The translations under genes were made by a program, and so were the position numbers. From assembly GCA_037367405.1 (NCBI GenBank), contig JAZKJV010000389.1:62001-126000 (forward strand): DNA of 64,000 nt, written 5' to 3'. The notes beneath the pieces are model-generated. The model saw nothing but the letters and a program-made list of their open reading frames with translations, had not been told where the DNA came from and ran no database searches. Each line of letters begins with the position of its first letter. Positions within the stretch are counted from its first letter, which is position 1. This DNA is from Ottelia alismoides. Its lineage: Eukaryota; Streptophyta; Magnoliopsida; Alismatales; Hydrocharitaceae. Below, piece by piece: positions 1-10,804 of the stretch.

Positions 1-1514
1 CTTCTTTTTATCCGAGTTGTAGTTTCTCATATTATTGGGATGCAACAAAGGTAGAAAGGGATCCCAGATCTTGCCAGAGATATATCAATAAATATATCTC
101 TTGCTTTGAAAGTTTAATAAGAGAATAGACTTTCAATGTTTAAAAGGTAATATAACTTTGATTTAAAACATTAATATCCTTAATGAAAGTAAATTATGTA
201 TTTATGCTAATTATCTTATTTTAAATAACCTTCATTAAATCCACTTAAATCTGTACTCAATCAAAACCAGTAAAATGTCATGGATCTGATCCATGATTAA
301 AATGCAGTTCTTGCGATTGGACATATAAGGTATGTGGTTGCAATGTATAATTTTCCTCATGATTATGAGGATTGATAATTAAATGGAAAATAGGACAACA
401 TATGGTTTGTGTGTCTCTAAAATCTTTATCTCTTATCAAGTGTGCTACAAAAGTAACATATCGATGAGGATTGCAATTGTCAACATCATTCATAAAATAA
501 AAATCAAAGGAAATGTTTTTGGCAAATATATGTGCTCTCAACATTTAATCATGAATGACATGGTTCCCTGCATTATGAATAATAGTGGCTCGATAATAGA
601 TTATGTACTCAAAATGTTTGAGTACATGCCTGAACATGAGTTGCTTTTGAGTTAAGATTAGTGTGGATATGATGAATATCATCATTCTGTAATCTCTACT
701 CAAGTCTGTCATGATGCATCATATTATTCATATTGTGTGAATAGGATAAAGAAATAACAAATGTTGAAATACTCTAATATTGAAGTCCCTTGAGGACATG
801 TTCAATTTAAGATATCCTTTTATCTTAAGCAATGGTTGTTTAAGTGTTACGGAAGCACAATGGAAGCATGGGTCGAACCAAAGTAAGAAAGAAAGTCAAA
901 GAGTTGATTGTACTTTTGTGACTTCCATACATATGACATCCAAAGAGTTAGATGAATGCCAATACTGCAACAAGCCGATGTATTAATAATATGACTGTCT
1001 AGACTATCTAAGATCCTTATAGAAGGACCCGGACAATGCATCAGGATATTATACATCTAGATAACATCACTGAAATCGACTTACTTATTAGATAAGATTA
1101 AAGTTTGATAATTTTATCTCATTCTTCAAATAATACTTGCAATGGTTGCATATGTTTTAGAAGACTAGAAAACTTTGATCTTAATGTTTAATAGTCATCC
1201 ACATGGAAGTTGATGCAATCGTTGCAACAATCCCTATTGGATAGATAGACTGCATATTTTCAATGGGAGGGCCATCAGTCTTAGAGAGTCTCTATGACCT
1301 AGATATTAGAATACATTCATTGTTTATTTCAAAACTTGTTAGAAATGGATGTACATTCTGATATAGAGCTATCATAAAAAGTTATAATGGATATACTTTA
1401 GATATCAATCTAACATCTAGAGGACTCTACTAAAAATAGAATATTAATGATTAACATTTCTAATACAGGAAATTTAAACCATAAAAGATCAATAGGAGGA
1501 TGAAGTAGATCTTT

Positions 1515-2250
1515 ATAGATAGTGATCTGGCATCAAGCTTTGGACATATGTCTATTGATGAAATCAACAGACTAGTGAGAGATGGAACTTTAGATTATCT
1601 GAAAGTTCAAATATTATATACTTGTGAATATTGTATTCAAAGTTAAAATATCGGATGCACCCTTCTTTGGGAATGGTGTAAGATGCTGAGGTATTCAAGA
1701 CCCCATACATCTTGATGTATGTGGATCCCTGTAGCATAATGAACATTGATGATATGTGATATCACTTAATGATTATTCATGGTATGAGATTTCTTTCTTA
1801 ACCCATTAGAAAACTTTAAAGTGAATATTTCATAATTTTAGTTGAGAACCAAAGCTATAAGGAAGATCTAACCTATGTAGTCAGTACCTATTATATGAAT
1901 TCAAGGAATACCTTATAGAGAAAGGAATATTTTTTCCTATCCCACTCCTAATACATCTCAGTTCAATGGAGTTGTAAAGAGATGTAATTGGATCATGTTT
2001 GACATGATTTGATCAATTATGAATCTGAGCATAATTACCTCTTATAGGTATATATGTAGTAGAGACTGTAATATATATATATATATATATCCTTAATAAG
2101 ATTCCATATGAACCCAAAATCTCCTCATGAGCTATGGGTTGGAACCAAGCTTAGTGTCAGACACTAGAGGATTTAGGGGTTGCTTGGTCCTTGCTATAAC
2201 ATGGATGCAAGAAAGCTGAATCTTGCACTTGAGAGTGCTACTTCATTAGG
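1515..2250 (+). pseudogene. Copia GAG-pre-integrase and integrase remnant
   Basis: Around 1520-1650 the plus strand reads FGHMSIDEINRLVRDGTL followed by a C-x2-C pair (CEYC), which is the zinc-binding N-terminal integrase type (GHxxxxRxxxLVxDG...CExC). Near 1700-1790 the remnant LDVCG and ISLNDYSWYE correspond to the catalytic-core start, where DVCGP and TDDYSRY are usual. Near 1965-2040 SQFNGVVKR resembles the conserved PQxNGVAER block. At 2110-2200 a piece resembles the PYELWxGxKPxxxHLRVWGC block. Stops and frameshifts lie between all blocks. The family is clear; the coordinates are approximate. Confidence 0.65.
2069..2090. repeat. (TA)n microsatellite
   Basis: An uninterrupted run of about eleven TA dinucleotides inside the integrase remnant. 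Slippage here may explain part of the frame loss. Confidence 0.9.
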
Positions 2251-2599
2251 AAAACAAAGGGTGGTATTGGATTCCTATTTTATGACCTTGAGATTCTTAA
2301 AAGATTTCACCTCTAAGAATATGATTCTAAGAGGATGAATTCTTGGTAATCAAGATAAGAATGAAGTAAAGAGACTCATTCAATCTTGAGAAGATAATGA
2401 GTCTACTGGAATTTGAAACTAAAAGGACAATAAAGATGAAACACCCATACCTCTTCAAATCAATTTGAGGGTAATAAAACCACATAGAGGGTATGGATTC
2501 CATGTGTTAGAGAAATCTGATAATGACCGAACTTCATATGATTAAGCTTCTGTAAATCATGGCATGGAAAGATGGATGTTAGCAAGACTTCATACACAA

Positions 2600-3060
2600 G
2601 TGTTGTGTATGGACCCTCGAGGATCCACCTGTAGGGGTCAAACCCATTAGGTGTAAATAGACCTTAAAGATAAAGAGGGAACCTGATGAGAAGGTAAATA
2701 CCTTCAAAGCACGGCTCGTAGACATGAGATACTCACAAAAAGAAGACATCGCTTGTGATGAGACTTTCTTTCTAGTGATCATGATTAAACCCATCAGAAT
2801 ATTGCTAATTGTAGCTACACAACTTAGCTATGACATCTGGAAGATGGAAGTCAAGATTTCATTCCTCAATGAATACCTCAACGAGAATATTCATATGAAA
2901 TATCCCCATTGCTTCATGGTTGAAGAATGCAAGGTGTGCAAGATAAGGAACTCCATCTATGGACCCAAATAAGCTTCTTGTAGTTGGAACATCAATTTGA
3001 TGAAATTATAATGGTTATGATTTTAGATAGAATCTTGATGAACCATGTGAAGCTTAGTGG
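2600..3060 (+). pseudogene. Copia reverse transcriptase remnant
   Basis: The longest open piece (2724-2972, 82 codons) reads YSQKEDIACDETFFLVIMIK, then IRILLIVATQLSYDIWKMEV, KISFLNEYLNENIHMKYP and CKVCKIRNSIYGPK. This follows the Copia RT blocks YSQxEGIDYxETFSPV, KxIRxLLxxAxxxxxxxxQMDVKxAFLNGxLEExIYMxQP and KVCKLxxSIYGLKQA. The conserved D of QMDVK is E here. Upstream (2626-2720) the frame keeps traces of the KPIGCKWxFKxK block and KARLV. After 2972 a stop replaces the Q of YGLKQA and the frame soon decays. The catalytic YVDD block was not found. Dead copy. Confidence 0.8.
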
Positions 3061-3950
3061 GAGTGCCATTATGTTCATAGTGCTAAATGTAGATAAAAAA
3101 ATCTTAATCATTTGGAATGACATAAGGATGATAATAAATGTTTTATGATCTGGTTGTTCTATATATTTAAATATGATCTCAAGGACACCTCTTATTCTTA
3201 GTTCTGAAGTTGTTCAGAAGCAAAGAGAAGAGGGCATTGGGACCATCACATTAACAATACACCTTGGACATACTCCATTTTTGGGAAGACTCCAAGGAAA
3301 GTTTCTTTCCCTTAAGTTCTGGTACTGACCTACCTAAAGGGATATTACCTCAAAGAGTTGAGGATGTGAATACCAAAGCTACATGACCTAATGCATTAAC
3401 TATGAGAAGCTCGGTACATGCTAGATGCATACAAAAGGATAGATGTCTTCCATGCAGTGGGAGTAGTAAAATGATAGCAGTCCTACTATGGAGATAAAAC
3501 ACTAAATTACAGTAATAATCAACAAATTCAAAGGCACAAGATTTTTTAGATAGTGATCTCAAAGTATTTTCTTTAAGAAATTAAGACTTTATAGATAGTA
3601 ATCTAAAATGTCTTACCTACAGATATCGTACTAGACTTAATACTATGTCTTAGTCTACAGAGATAGAGATCTCTAAGAATAAAGTTATAACTTACTGGTT
3701 ATAATAATTAATGAGTTATAGTGTCAAAAGCAAAATAACTACTTTAACTAGACTGAGTATTGCATAAGATGGAACGTTCGCATTGGATGCGAGCACTGTT
3801 GTTGGGAGATATGCATGTCTATAAAAGGACTTGGCATAGTCTCTCGAGAACAGTGTGACTGGCCAACATACAAAACTGTTTTTCTAAATAGCTTATGATT
3901 AGCACATGAGTGTGGATTTAAATATTATCCCATTAAATGGCTCTTTGGAC

Positions 3951-3961
3951 TAGTGGGAGAT
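3951..3961 (+). promoter_or_regulatory. Polypurine tract of the Copia element
   Basis: TAGTGGGAGAT lies directly before TGTTGGACATG. The combination AGTGGGAGATTGTTGG is the usual polypurine tract and 3' LTR start of plant Copia elements, where plus-strand DNA synthesis is primed. It fixes the 3' LTR start at about 3962. Confidence 0.65.
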
Positions 3962-6300
3962 TGTTGGACATGTGAGCCCACAATGAGCCATTATGCAATA
4001 ATGTTATTGCAATTCACTCCTTGAAATGAAATGAAGAATAACTAATAGGCCCCTTAGTACATATAGGTCATGTAGCATGACCATCTCAATGATCATACAA
4101 CTGTTAATTCAATAGTTGAATCATAAAGGTTGGTGCTTGGATGATATCTAAAGAGTTAGATTGAGGAATTATCAAGCATCGTCAAATGATTGTTAAGAGA
4201 TGATCTCCATCTTGAGAAGGAGGTGGCAATCCTTCTCTAAAGGATAATATCTCACCGACCTCTTGATGTAGGTCCTCTGCATAGGAATAGAGATTCGGAG
4301 GTGTTAGATAAGTTAGGACAAAGAGTTGACTTAACGAGATCGAGATAACCAAGACCTATGTGTTATTATACGTTTGAGTATGTACATTTGGAAGATTGAA
4401 AGATTGATTACCTATTCAAGGACTATACACCAGTGATGCATACAAGGGTATATGAGTAATACGATCTCTCAAAGGGATCACACAAGTTCATTACTGAACC
4501 AGAAGACATGATCTTACTCATGAGACATTGGAGCAAATTCCATGCACAACCATCTCGCTTTGGAAGCTTGAATGAATTTGTAGGTATGATATATGCTTTT
4601 AGAAAGTACATGATCGATATCTAGGAAAGTATATGATCAATACCAACTCCAGATGATCAAATCAGAAACATAAGGATAAAACCTTAAGAAGAAGAAGACA
4701 GTCTAAAAGTGATCTAAAACTTTGGGTTTATTCTAGATCTTCCAGTATACAGGGTGTATGGGTATTAGAAATACTGGAGGGTGATGTGATCATAAACGAT
4801 TGTATAACCATAACGCTTCCATTCCAAGGGAGTGATGAAATAGGTTTGGGTTTTAGTGACTCCTCTCAATAGAGGAATAATCTAATCTTAGTCCAAATGT
4901 TGAACATTGATCTGAATACGATTTAGATGCAATGAGAAGATTAGATTTACGGCTTTGACGTAATCAAACATCTTTGAGAGATCCCAAAGATTTGGATTTG
5001 AGATATGATGTCAGCATCCAAGTCACTATACGTGGAACGTACAATTGCCCAGTCCTTATCTCCAAGAATCCATGGAGAAAGCATATTTTCCTTGAAAGAG
5101 TTCAAGAATAATTCCATTATTGAATAACACATATGAGCATTAGGAAATTGATAATTAAATATGATTTACTTATCATGAAAGATATATTATTTAGATACAC
5201 GAGAAAGGAGATCTAAGATAATTAAATATGGTTTAATTATCAAGGATATGAATAATATGGATATCAGTATCTATTTAATCATATATATTATAAATATGAT
5301 TTATAATATATTAGAGAGGGCTAATTATAAATAGTATTCACAAATTAAATGTTGATGTGAATTAGATTCACATTGGACAATTAATTAAAAATACAATTTA
5401 CATTTTATATTGGATGTGAGAATATGATTCACAATTGTCAAGGGAATGATTGATATTATCAAAAAATAATTTGGAATTATATTTTTGAATAATTATGCAA
5501 CAATTGTTGTTTCACATGTGGAGAGATATGAGATATCTCAATTAAGGAAAAGGAGGAGCACCTTTCCCTTAAAAAGGGCTACGACCAAGGAGTCATAATC
5601 CTTGTATGGACGTCCCCTCTATTAAGGGAAGGAGGCTCCTCCTCTTTCCTTCAAATCCACATGAGATTGATTTAAATTAAATATAATATGTTGTAAATTA
5701 TTTGTAACATATTTTATTTACTTTTAAATTAATAATTGTCGCTGCAAATTTATGCAATAAAATCATGGCCATTGATTGAAAGAACAAAAAATAAAAACCA
5801 TTGATTTTCTGAGCATATGGACTAGGATCCATGGACATCCAATTTATCATAAAAAACAACAACCCTTGCTCTTTTTTAGATAATATTACTGCAAGAGTAA
5901 GCTCTCTCCTCCCTTCTCTCTGCATGCCCCCTCTTTCTCTATAAAATGTGACCATCCACATCTTGACCTATACAACGTCATCATCGTCGCCACATCGTTG
6001 TGCTGCCCGATCGAATGCTTGTCGATCTCCATCTTCTTTGGTGTCCCTTGCTTGTGAAGAATACGTCGAATTCGTGAGACGAAATCCAGAGATTCATTGC
6101 TCAGATCTTCGACCTGGATTGTGAGAAGCGTGCATCTCATCCACGCACCTGCAAGAATCTCCTTCGTTGGATCGAACTTGAGATAGGAGGTCTCTTTCTT
6201 TAGAGACAACGACAACAACCATGGTCTTGATGAAACGATTCGAGAAGTGTTCTTTAATCATGCATTTTCGTCTCTTATTTTTTTAAATTCGGTTGCCCTG
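3962..6300 (+). repeat. 3' LTR of the Copia element
   Basis: Begins TGTTGGACATGTGAGCC right after the polypurine tract. It is long, AT-rich and non-coding for the first ~1.9 kb. It then holds a TATAAAA box (5940) and a more GC-rich R/U5-like part (about 5960-6230) with CG-containing words such as CATCATCGTCGCC. The right end is not certain: no second LTR copy is in the window, and I place the end near 6300 because antisense gag of another element begins soon after. Small open frames in the U5 part (5698-6218, minus strand) are not supported as genes. Confidence 0.5.
5940..5946 (+). promoter_or_regulatory. Probable LTR core promoter (TATAAAA)
   Basis: TATAAAA follows a CT-rich stretch and precedes the GC-richer R/U5-like part of the Copia LTR, the expected place for the RNA polymerase II promoter of a plant LTR. 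Transcription would start roughly 30 bases downstream. Confidence 0.4.
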
Positions 6301-6429
6301 AGCAACGAGTATGACTTGTCACTCTTGATCGCATATGATGCGTTATTTATGCTCATGTTGTGCGTTAAGGCCTAAAACCTAGCCTTCAGAGGTGTAGGGT
6401 TAAATGATGTGTTGTAAAAAATCATGGAT

Positions 6430-7300
6430 GCTGGTAAGAGAAATGATCCCCTGAACTCCCCGATCTGGTCCTCCACCCACTATTGTGGTGGCCATGACAT
6501 CAGCCACTCCTGAATATTATGAACATGGTAAATGGAAGTAGGAGATATAGTCACTGCGGGTATCTTAGTCTTAGATACCTTCTCTGACATCTATGCCCTC
6601 TGTTTTGGAAATTTGGATAAGTTTTTGTCCAACTCACCCATCCTCCTTTCCATCCTTTCTACGACTATCAACTTATCTTCTATGATTCCCATACTGCAAA
6701 TCATGTCCTCAGATATATCAACGGTATCACTCGCTCCCCATCTAGATAGGAGTGTAAAGGGGGTATCTACCTGAGCTCTACTCGTAGTATGTGCTTAGCT
6801 CGTCTCGACCATCCTCTCGAACACCGTACAAACATTGTCCGCACCATGTAAAGTGTATCTACCTCCACAAGAATCACTAACTAAACACTGCACTACAAAA
6901 AACTGATGAACCAGGAAGGTAGGCTCTAGTTTGTGACAAGGACACTTTTGTAAGATATCTTTGAATCTCTCGCTTCTATCACAGAATGCTTCATTTGGAA
7001 GTTGGGGGAAATTCGGGATGTATGAGGACATCAACTTTGTTCTACACAAAGGGTAGAACTTCTTCAGAAAGAGGTACTTGAACTGCACAAAGGTAGTTAC
7101 AACTACTCCCAGGTTCTTCATCCAATAATCAGCCTTGTCCCTCAAGGCAAAAGGAAGGGCTTTGAGTCTGATGTAGTCTTGGCTAAACCTATGATATCTA
7201 AAGTTAGTACATACCAACTCGAAGTACCTTAAGAATGTGTATGGTTCCTCATGTGCATTCCCCTAAAAATATGGCAACAAACTAAGGAATTGCAACTTCA
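6430..7300 (-). pseudogene. Gypsy (Athila/Tat-like) gag remnant
   Basis: On the minus strand an open piece of 140 codons (7217-6795) contains DYIRLKALPFALRDKADYWM, then FKYLFLKKFYPLCRTKLMSS and RFKDILQKCPCHKLEPTFL. This matches the retrotransposon gag core of Athila/Tat elements (IRLRLFPFSLxDKAxxWL, FLxKFFP, WERFKxLLxxCPHHG). To the right (7218-7300) the frame continues with traces such as YTFLRYFELV. To the left (6780-6530) it continues into a possible coiled region (MERRMGELDKNLSKFPKQ). Stops at both ends and the lack of any pol region show a truncated, dead element. Confidence 0.75.
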
Positions 7301-8272
7301 AGTCATATTCAACTTTAGGCTATACTAGATTCAATCAATTAGTCATTTGATATTGTCCAGGATTGTACGCTACATCCATAGTTGGTTATCACTGAAAAAG
7401 GTGACCACAAAATAATCGCCTAACATATGGTCCTTTTTTCCTTTATCCTTAGGTTGGCAAAAACCAAGGGAGAAGTCGGAAAATTAAATGCAAATGGAAA
7501 TCAATGACGCATGCAGTAATTCAGGAATACTTATAATGATTCCCGACACTCTCCATGTAGACGCAAGACTGAATCTATAAAATATACTCTATATGATGCA
7601 AGTCAAAAAAGCCACATCTAGTGGGAGTTCTATTATCAATGAAGAATATCAATTAACTTGACTGGATAAAACGTAGCTTATGTGCATCTTAACGAATCTT
7701 CTAAGATTTAGTGAATCTTATGAGAAATAATTGTGTGTCCTGAGTTACGATATATATCAAGCAAAAATGACCTAAGATATTCTATTTGAATTGTGGTGCC
7801 TTAACCCTAAATTGCCACTTAAGTTGAGAATCACTCTCGACACAACCACACAAATAAAGAATAAATAAAAAGCCTTTTTTACACACACGAGAAGTCGAGA
7901 ACCATTGTAAATATGTCAATTAATTGTGACATAAATTAATTACAACACTAATTACAATAAATAATACATAAATTAATTAGTTCTATTTAATTAAGCTAAT
8001 TCTATCTCTCAGTTGACTTGAAAAGTGATCTCGCAGCTAGTGCTCCAAGCTCATCGCATCTACAGTCCTCTGGGCTTCGTCATCTTTGTAGGCCCTATCA
8101 CAAAACAAGATAATGGTTAGACATTCTCAAGATAAATTAGCTAAATTATAGTAGAATTAATTACCACTAAAATAAGTAAATAAATACAATAACACAATAG
8201 AATTAACCTAAGAATATTTAAAAATCACTAAAATAAATAATTAACTATAAACCAAAACAAATAATGTGATGC
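7300..8272 (-). other. Untranslated leader of the antisense Gypsy element
   Basis: AT-rich sequence with no credible frame, lying between the antisense gag remnant and the antisense primer-binding site. Its position fits the long 5' leader of Athila/Tat-type elements. I see no other gene or RNA here. Confidence 0.5.
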
Positions 8273-8291
8273 ATCCCCGGCAACAGTGTCA
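8273..8291 (-). promoter_or_regulatory. Primer-binding site of the antisense Gypsy element
   Basis: Reverse-complemented, this reads TGACACTGTTGCCGGGGAT. It resembles TGGCGCCGTTGCCGGGGA, the complement of the 3' end of tRNA-Asp used by Athila/Tat-type plant elements, with several mismatches. On the minus strand it follows an LTR-like end ...TTCATCA plus a 2-base spacer, as in the other elements of this window. Confidence 0.7.
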
Positions 8292-8293
8292 TT

Positions 8294-8829
8294 TGATGAA
8301 TCATCAATTGGCAAATATAAAATGTACTCGTTGTAGCATGGGCCAATTAACGATCAATAGAACCAAGTCAAAAATCTCTACAAGGACTTGGCTTAAATTT
8401 ATTCATGGGTAAGTCCAGGGTTGAACACAAGGACGAGAACCATTATTCCATTTAATTAAGGAGCCAAACATCTACTTAGGCGATTTGTAGGCTATATAGG
8501 TCAATGACAATGCATCATACATCATGCATGAAATTTTTAATTACTTTTTATGAAACTTAAATTACATGAAAATCATGATACAATGTCGGACAAAATGAAT
8601 ACACAGAACTCAAATAACAATGCTCCTGATCTATTAATTATTTAATTAACTTGTGAAAACAATAAAGTTCTCAATCCTTAAATAAATTAACTCATAAAGC
8701 AAATATATGAATAGATCGATCACTAATGCTCTTCAAATAATTTAAATGCAACTGATGAATCAATTCTGTGAGGAACTATATTAAAGAGCTCGAGAAGAGC
8801 TTTCAAACAACATCAATTTCATTGCAATC
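8294..8829 (-). repeat. Probable LTR end of the antisense Gypsy element, then unassigned sequence
   Basis: On the minus strand this stretch ends in TGATGATTCATCA next to the primer-binding site, so at least its left part should be the end of that element's 5' LTR. No LTR start or target duplication could be placed, and the boundary with the LTR of element D on the right is unclear. A second TGATGAATCA lies at 8753. No coding. Confidence 0.35.
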
Positions 8830-9940
8830 GTGCCAACGCAACTCACATGCACTGGTACACGCTTTTTGTGGAATATTTGTAATTATGCCTCTGCATTTCT
8901 TTATTATATTTTCAATTTAATCTGCTAAATATCTTTCTATTGCATATTGGTCCCAGTGAACAGTGTTAATTATGATTAATAATTATCTTTACTAACATTA
9001 ATTTTTGTTTAGCATTTTCATTAGTTTTATTTTTTAAGAAATCAAAAGCAGCATTTCTTTTCCCTGTTTGCAATATTAATTTAATAAAAATTGCAAAAAA
9101 AGTTTGAAAAATTCTACAAAAATTTTGATGTGTTTATTTTTGCTTGTTTTAATTTCTTTACAAATTTCACCTCTAAATTCCTCATAAAAACCAAAAAATA
9201 GCAAAACATGAAAAATATTAAAAAAATAATAAAATTTCACAGAAAATTTAAAAAAATTATCAAATACCTTTTTGAAAACATTAAAAATAACCTTTGTTAT
9301 TGTATATATTACTTTGATTTTTTATTTTAATTCCTATTTAAAAAACCCAAAACTTATGTTTTATTTTTTATTTCTATTTTTTGTTTTCAACTGTTTTGAA
9401 AATCATTAGAAAATCACAAAAATAGTAAAGCTTATAAAAACTCAAAAATATTTTATATTTATTTATCTATATATTTTTACCTTATTTTTAAAAAAAGATT
9501 TTGCTTTCTTTTGTTTATATTCTTTGTTTTGTTTGTTTAAAAAAATTAAAAAATATACAAATTTGAACATTTAAAAAATCATTAAAAACACAATATCAGA
9601 AAACCACAAAAACTAAAAAATTTAAAAAATCCATAAAAATTTAAAAAGATAAAATTCCATAAAAACCAAGAGCAGATCAATAAAAACAATCCCTATTTTA
9701 TTTCATTTATTTTTGTCTTTGAATTAAATAACCCTCATGATTTGTAGCCTCCCTAAATTCAATCCAGTACACTATAAAGGAAAATAAATAGAAAATTTAT
9801 TTCTCTGGGTTACATTCCTCTGTTTGTTGGCTTGCTTTTTGAAGAATTAGAATAATTTTTGTTTGAGCAAGATTCGGGGTTACTTAAACCTTTCCATTTT
9901 CTTTAAAAAAAATAAATACCAGAAAATCTCCTATTCAACA
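8830..9940 (+). repeat. 3' part of the 5' LTR of Gypsy element D
   Basis: AT-rich sequence that parallels the U5 halves of the LTRs of elements A and C: a cACATGCActGGT-type word at the start, many short A-runs of the AAAATTCTACAAAAA kind, then TTTGTAGCCTCCCTAAATTC and ACTATAAAGGAAAATAAATAG near 9740-9790. Element A has TTGTAGCCTCCCTGATCTC and TTATACAGGTAAATAAGTAG in the same places. It ends CTCCTATTCAACA, like ...CATCAACA in element A. The U3 half was not found, so this LTR is probably truncated on the left. Confidence 0.6.
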
Positions 9941-10232
9941 AATGGCAGGCACGATGTGGATAGCTAGGTTCTTCTTTTTTATTATTATTCTTCATTTGTG
10001 TACATTTTTTCTTTTTCTTTATCTCTTATTTTCTGTCATTTATTTTCAACTTTTATTTTTGCTCTATTTTTCATAATTATTATCTTACATATCTTTTGCT
10101 TCCTCTTTCTTACGAGGGCCTTACGAGCAAGGGCAGCATAATTAAGAGCACCGACACACCCGAGTGAAGCGGAGGTAGCTCGTTTCTTCATCGAGCAGAA
10201 AGAGAGCATAGGTGAGGAGAAGCAGAAGACTT

Positions 10233-10262
10233 CACTACAAAAAAGGCGGGATTGGCGTGCAC
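10233..10262 (+). repeat. CACTA left terminal inverted repeat
   Basis: CACTACAAAAAAGGCGGG continues to GCGTGCAC and pairs with 18168-18198 on the other strand. The two differ by one A in the A-run and one G/A substitution. Confidence 0.92.
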
Positions 10263-10304
10263 ATAAAAGCTCGTTATGTGCACGCCTAGTGCCCGCCATG
10301 TGCA

Positions 10305-10506
10305 CGCCCGAGGGGTGGGCGAGCACATGTGCTCGTTCAGGGCGTGCTCACTTATGTGAGAGTCACCCCAGCTGGTGGGCGAGCACATCGGGACGCTATG
10401 TGCTCTCCTGCTCCCTGGCGGGCACATATGTGCTCGCCGATGTGATCGCCTCCTTTATAAATTGCGATTACCCACGGAGCACCTGGCGAGCACATGTGCT
10501 CGCCCA
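10305..10506. repeat. CACTA left subterminal repeats (TNPA-type binding sites)
   Basis: At least four copies of the palindromic motif GGCGAGCACATGTGCTCGCC or its halves occur here (around 10317-10337, 10378-10390, 10420-10440 and 10485-10503). Subterminal arrays like this are the known binding sites of the TNPA-type protein in En/Spm elements. The particular motif is what I see here; binding is inferred. Confidence 0.8.
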
Positions 10507-10528
10507 AACTGATTTCCAGGAAAAAAAT

Positions 10529-10570
10529 ATACAGGTTCGACAGGGTTTTGACGCCCCGTCGAACCTGTAT
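10529..10570. repeat. Perfect 13-bp-arm hairpin near the CACTA left end
   Basis: ATACAGGTTCGAC at 10529-10541 is the exact reverse complement of GTCGAACCTGTAT at 10558-10570, with a 16-base loop containing further complementary bases. It lies between the subterminal repeats and the end of the TNPA-like gene, so it could act as a transcript terminator or processing structure. That role is inferred only. Confidence 0.7.
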
Positions 10571-10804
10571 ACCCTGCCAATAAACCATTGCAGGTAGCTC
10601 CCTAAGGGTATATATATTATAGCAGTTCGTTGAGTAAGATAACTAGCACTAACAATTGAAAGGAACGTAATATACATGAATTCAGAAATAAACAATCTAA
10701 TTTAACATCTAAATATTACAAACAAGTCAAAGCCAACAAAATTCATATAAATTAAAAGATGTGCTAAAAGTTTAACAAAAATACAAGTCCAAACCAACAA
10801 AAAA

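Larger units (their letters stand above)
1..3961 (+). mobile_element. Degenerate Ty1/Copia retrotransposon, internal region (5' end outside window)
   Basis: Read on the plus strand, short stretches match Copia polyprotein domains in the usual Copia order: a GAG-pre-integrase-like piece near 1520-1650, integrase near 1700-2050, reverse transcriptase near 2600-3060, then a polypurine tract and LTR at 3951-3962. Integrase before reverse transcriptase is diagnostic of Copia rather than Gypsy. Every domain is broken by many stops and frame changes, so nothing here can be translated as a whole. The first 1.5 kb should hold gag and protease, but I can only see weak, unplaceable coding traces there. 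The 5' LTR lies outside the window. Confidence 0.75.

Noticed and set aside
5698..6218. Minus-strand frames of 87 and 110 codons
   Set aside because: They lie in the promoter/U5 part of the Copia LTR and show no family features.
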